From: UBA668 sp040081465
GTDB lineage: Bacteria > Actinomycetota > Acidimicrobiia > Acidimicrobiales > Ilumatobacteraceae
Direction: 5' to 3'
NCBI GenBank assembly: GCA_040081465.1
Contig: JBEBGL010000035.1
Location: 1-14,360 of the forward strand
DNA length: 14,360 nt
Shown here piece by piece: positions 12,926 to 14,360 of this stretch. Within the stretch, counting starts at the first letter, position 1. Every line of letters starts with the position of its first letter. Under the pieces are notes generated by a model. It saw nothing but the letters and a program-made list of their open reading frames with translations, was not told the origin of the DNA and made no database searches. The position numbers and the translations under genes were made by a program.

Positions 12926-13978
12926 ATGCTAAAGCCTTTAGGCAGCTACCGTGAAGCCATCGACTGGTCCGCCGACGCCAATCTTGGTTGGTCCGACGCG
13001 TTAGAGACCGAATGGCGCGCTCTCGGCACGTCGGTGCACCCAGGCCGTGTCAGCCGGCTCGACCGCGGCTGGAGTTCGGTGCTGATCGGTGTCGGTCTCG
13101 AACCAATTCGCGTGCGCAACATCGGTGCCGATGTCGCTGTCGGCGACTTCGTGGTCGCGGACGGTGACGCCGAGCGCGTGCAACACGTTCTGACGCGGCG
13201 CAGCGCCTTCGTTCGGCGGGCATCATTCGAGGGCAGCAGGGCCGAAGCGCACACGATTGCCGCCAACATCGACGTCGTGATGCTGATTCACGCTTTGACA
13301 TCGCCACCCAAGCAGCGTCGGTTGGAACGCGAGTTGGTGTTGGCGTGGGACAGCGGGGCTGTGCCCGTAGTGGTGCTCACCAAGGACGACCTGGTTGATG
13401 ACCCAGCGTCGATGGTGGCGTCGCTGCAGGACGTCGCACCCGGAGTTGATGTGTGCGTTGCCAGCGGCATCACCGGCACTGGCGTCGAGCGTTTGCGCGG
13501 CTACGCGGCTGATAACGCAACGATCGCCCTGTTGGGCGCGAGTGGTGTTGGCAAGAGCACGTTGGTTAACGCGCTGGTCGGGCATGGTCGTCAGGCGACG
13601 GCGGAGGTGCGCGACGGCGATCAGCGCGGTCGTCACACGACCACTGCTTCGGAGCTAGTGCGGCTGCCGGCGGGCGGATGGCTGGTCGACACGCCGGGCG
13701 TGCGTGCGGTGAGTTTGTGGAGCAGTGGCCGCGGGATCGAGCGAGCATTCGCCGACGTGTTCGACCTGATGGACCAGTGCCGCTTCCGAGATTGCAAACA
13801 CGACGACGAACCCGACTGCGCAGTCCGCAATGCAATCGCCGAGGGAACACTCGACGTCCGCCGCCTAGACAGCATGCAACGGCTAGTCGCGGAGGAGTTG
13901 GCGTTGGAGGAGGAACAACGAGCGGCCGAGAAAGCGTTAGACAAACGCGGAGTACGAAGGCCCAAGAAGTCGACGTGA
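12926..13978 (+). CDS. rsgA: Ribosome small-subunit-dependent GTPase A
   Basis: RsgA is a GTPase that checks late maturation of the 30S subunit. The 350-residue product shows the circularly permuted order G4-G1-G3: TKDD (152-155), GASGVGKST (204-212) and DTPG (255-258). An N-terminal OB-fold (about 39-100) precedes the GTPase. The C-terminal zinc site is C285, C290, H292 and C298 (C-x-F-RDC-x-H-x5-C), followed by a Glu-rich helix and a basic tail. The histidine of the switch region (GRHTTT) is present. ATG 12926 is preferred; a GTG two codons upstream is the alternative. There is no strong Shine-Dalgarno sequence. It diverges from the DivIVA-like gene and converges on the TadE-like gene 36 bases after its stop. 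Confidence 0.93.
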   Translation: MLKPLGSYREAIDWSADANLGWSDALETEWRALGTSVHPGRVSRLDRGWSSVLIGVGLEPIRVRNIGADVAVGDFVVADGDAERVQHVLTRRSAFVRRASFEGSRAEAHTIAANIDVVMLIHALTSPPKQRRLERELVLAWDSGAVPVVVLTKDDLVDDPASMVASLQDVAPGVDVCVASGITGTGVERLRGYAADNATIALLGASGVGKSTLVNALVGHGRQATAEVRDGDQRGRHTTTASELVRLPAGGWLVDTPGVRAVSLWSSGRGIERAFADVFDLMDQCRFRDCKHDDEPDCAVRNAIAEGTLDVRRLDSMQRLVAEELALEEEQRAAEKALDKRGVRRPKKST

Positions 13979-14014
13979 GCTCGGCGACTCCAACGCAGCT
14001 GCGGCGTCTCAAAG

Positions 14015-14360
14015 TCACGGGGGTTCGAGCGCCATGGTGGCACTGGCCTCGACGGTGACATCGGGGAGTAGCGCGCCTGCCATCGATACGTCGGTGTGAT
14101 CTGTGTATGACACTCTGACCGTGATTGTCGCGTCATCGACTTCGACCTTCACGCTTAGCGGTCTGAGTGAGATGGCGTTGTGTGCCGCGTTAGTGGCTGC
14201 TGCCTCTGGTTCGGCTGAGACAGCCGCGGCGCGTACCGCTTCGTGTGCAGCCAGTTGCACCGCTAGTTGTCCGCGGCCGACCACTGCGACTTGCACCATC
14301 CCTAGGAGGAACAGACACAGCAACGGCAGCGCCAACGCGAGTTCGACAGTCGCCTGACCC
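14015..14360 (-). CDS. TadE-like pilus assembly protein (5' end cut by window edge)
   Basis: The minus-strand frame is open to the window edge. The first visible residues are GQATVELALALPLLCLFLLG, the classic N-terminus of TadE/TadF/TadG pseudopilins. It comprises a short cytoplasmic GQATVE motif and one membrane helix, followed by a mainly extracytoplasmic domain of beta strands (VKVEVDDATITVRVSYTDH). Without the missing start, about 114 residues are visible, near the usual TadE length, so only a few residues are lost. Tad systems build thin adhesive Flp pili; the other tad genes should lie to the right. A TTG inside the helix (14335) could be read as a start, but that would delete the diagnostic motif. 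Confidence 0.85.
   Translation of the reverse strand, partial: GQATVELALALPLLCLFLLGMVQVAVVGRGQLAVQLAAHEAVRAAAVSAEPEAAATNAAHNAISLRPLSVKVEVDDATITVRVSYTDHTDVSMAGALLPDVTVEASATMALEPP

Noticed and set aside
12927..12940. TAAAGGCTTTA near-palindrome as an operator for rsgA and the DivIVA-like gene
   Set aside because: It lies in the first codons of rsgA and is short and isolated; nothing else supports protein binding.
13979..14014. CGCAGCTGCG palindrome between rsgA and the TadE-like gene as a terminator
   Set aside because: It is a loop-less 10-base palindrome without a T-run, so it cannot form a good terminator hairpin.

Overview
The window looks like chromosomal core sequence from a high-GC actinobacterium, most likely the Acidimicrobiia (Ilumatobacter-like) or a close relative. 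The evidence is a SigR/RsrA-type sigma and zinc anti-sigma pair, a DUF2510-scramblase protein, a topoisomerase I without zinc fingers but with a lysine-rich tail, the topA-tmk-holB order, a DivIVA-like small protein and a TadE-type pilus protein. The placement is inference. I see no insertion sequence, phage gene, CRISPR array or rRNA. Almost every base is coding, and no gap exceeds 300 bases.

Layout. At the left edge a truncated Nudix hydrolase gene (minus) diverges from a sterol-desaturase-family gene (plus, 353-1477). That gene runs tail-to-tail into a long minus-strand block that reads from about 12914 down to 1420. In transcription order the block holds: a DivIVA-like protein, a one-helix membrane protein, topA, tmk, holB, tRNA-Thr(CGU), a MarR regulator, the sigma factor, its anti-sigma factor, a 46-residue membrane protein too short for routine ORF calling, tilS, a dual-specificity-phosphatase-like protein without its catalytic cysteine, a DUF2510-scramblase protein, an SDR/epimerase-like protein without the catalytic tyrosine, a PlsC-like protein without the acyltransferase histidine and aspartate, and an alpha/beta hydrolase. 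On the right, rsgA (plus) diverges from the DivIVA-like gene, and a TadE-like gene (minus) enters from the window edge.

How the genes work together. topA-tmk-holB is a DNA topology, dTTP supply and replication-clamp-loader unit. The sigma/anti-sigma pair keeps all the zinc and redox residues of RsrA and is probably a thiol-oxidation switch. tilS, tRNA-Thr and rsgA serve translation. The left 5 kb is rich in lipid-related folds (desaturase/hydroxylase, alpha/beta hydrolase, PlsC-like, SDR, scramblase). Three proteins in that area have lost the residues that define catalysis in their superfamilies.

The most striking signal is regulatory. Many genes that start a transcription unit have a TANNNT box ending 6-9 bases before the start codon and no Shine-Dalgarno sequence. 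This is the architecture of leaderless mRNAs. In the Nudix/desaturase intergenic region the two opposing -10 boxes share two base pairs.
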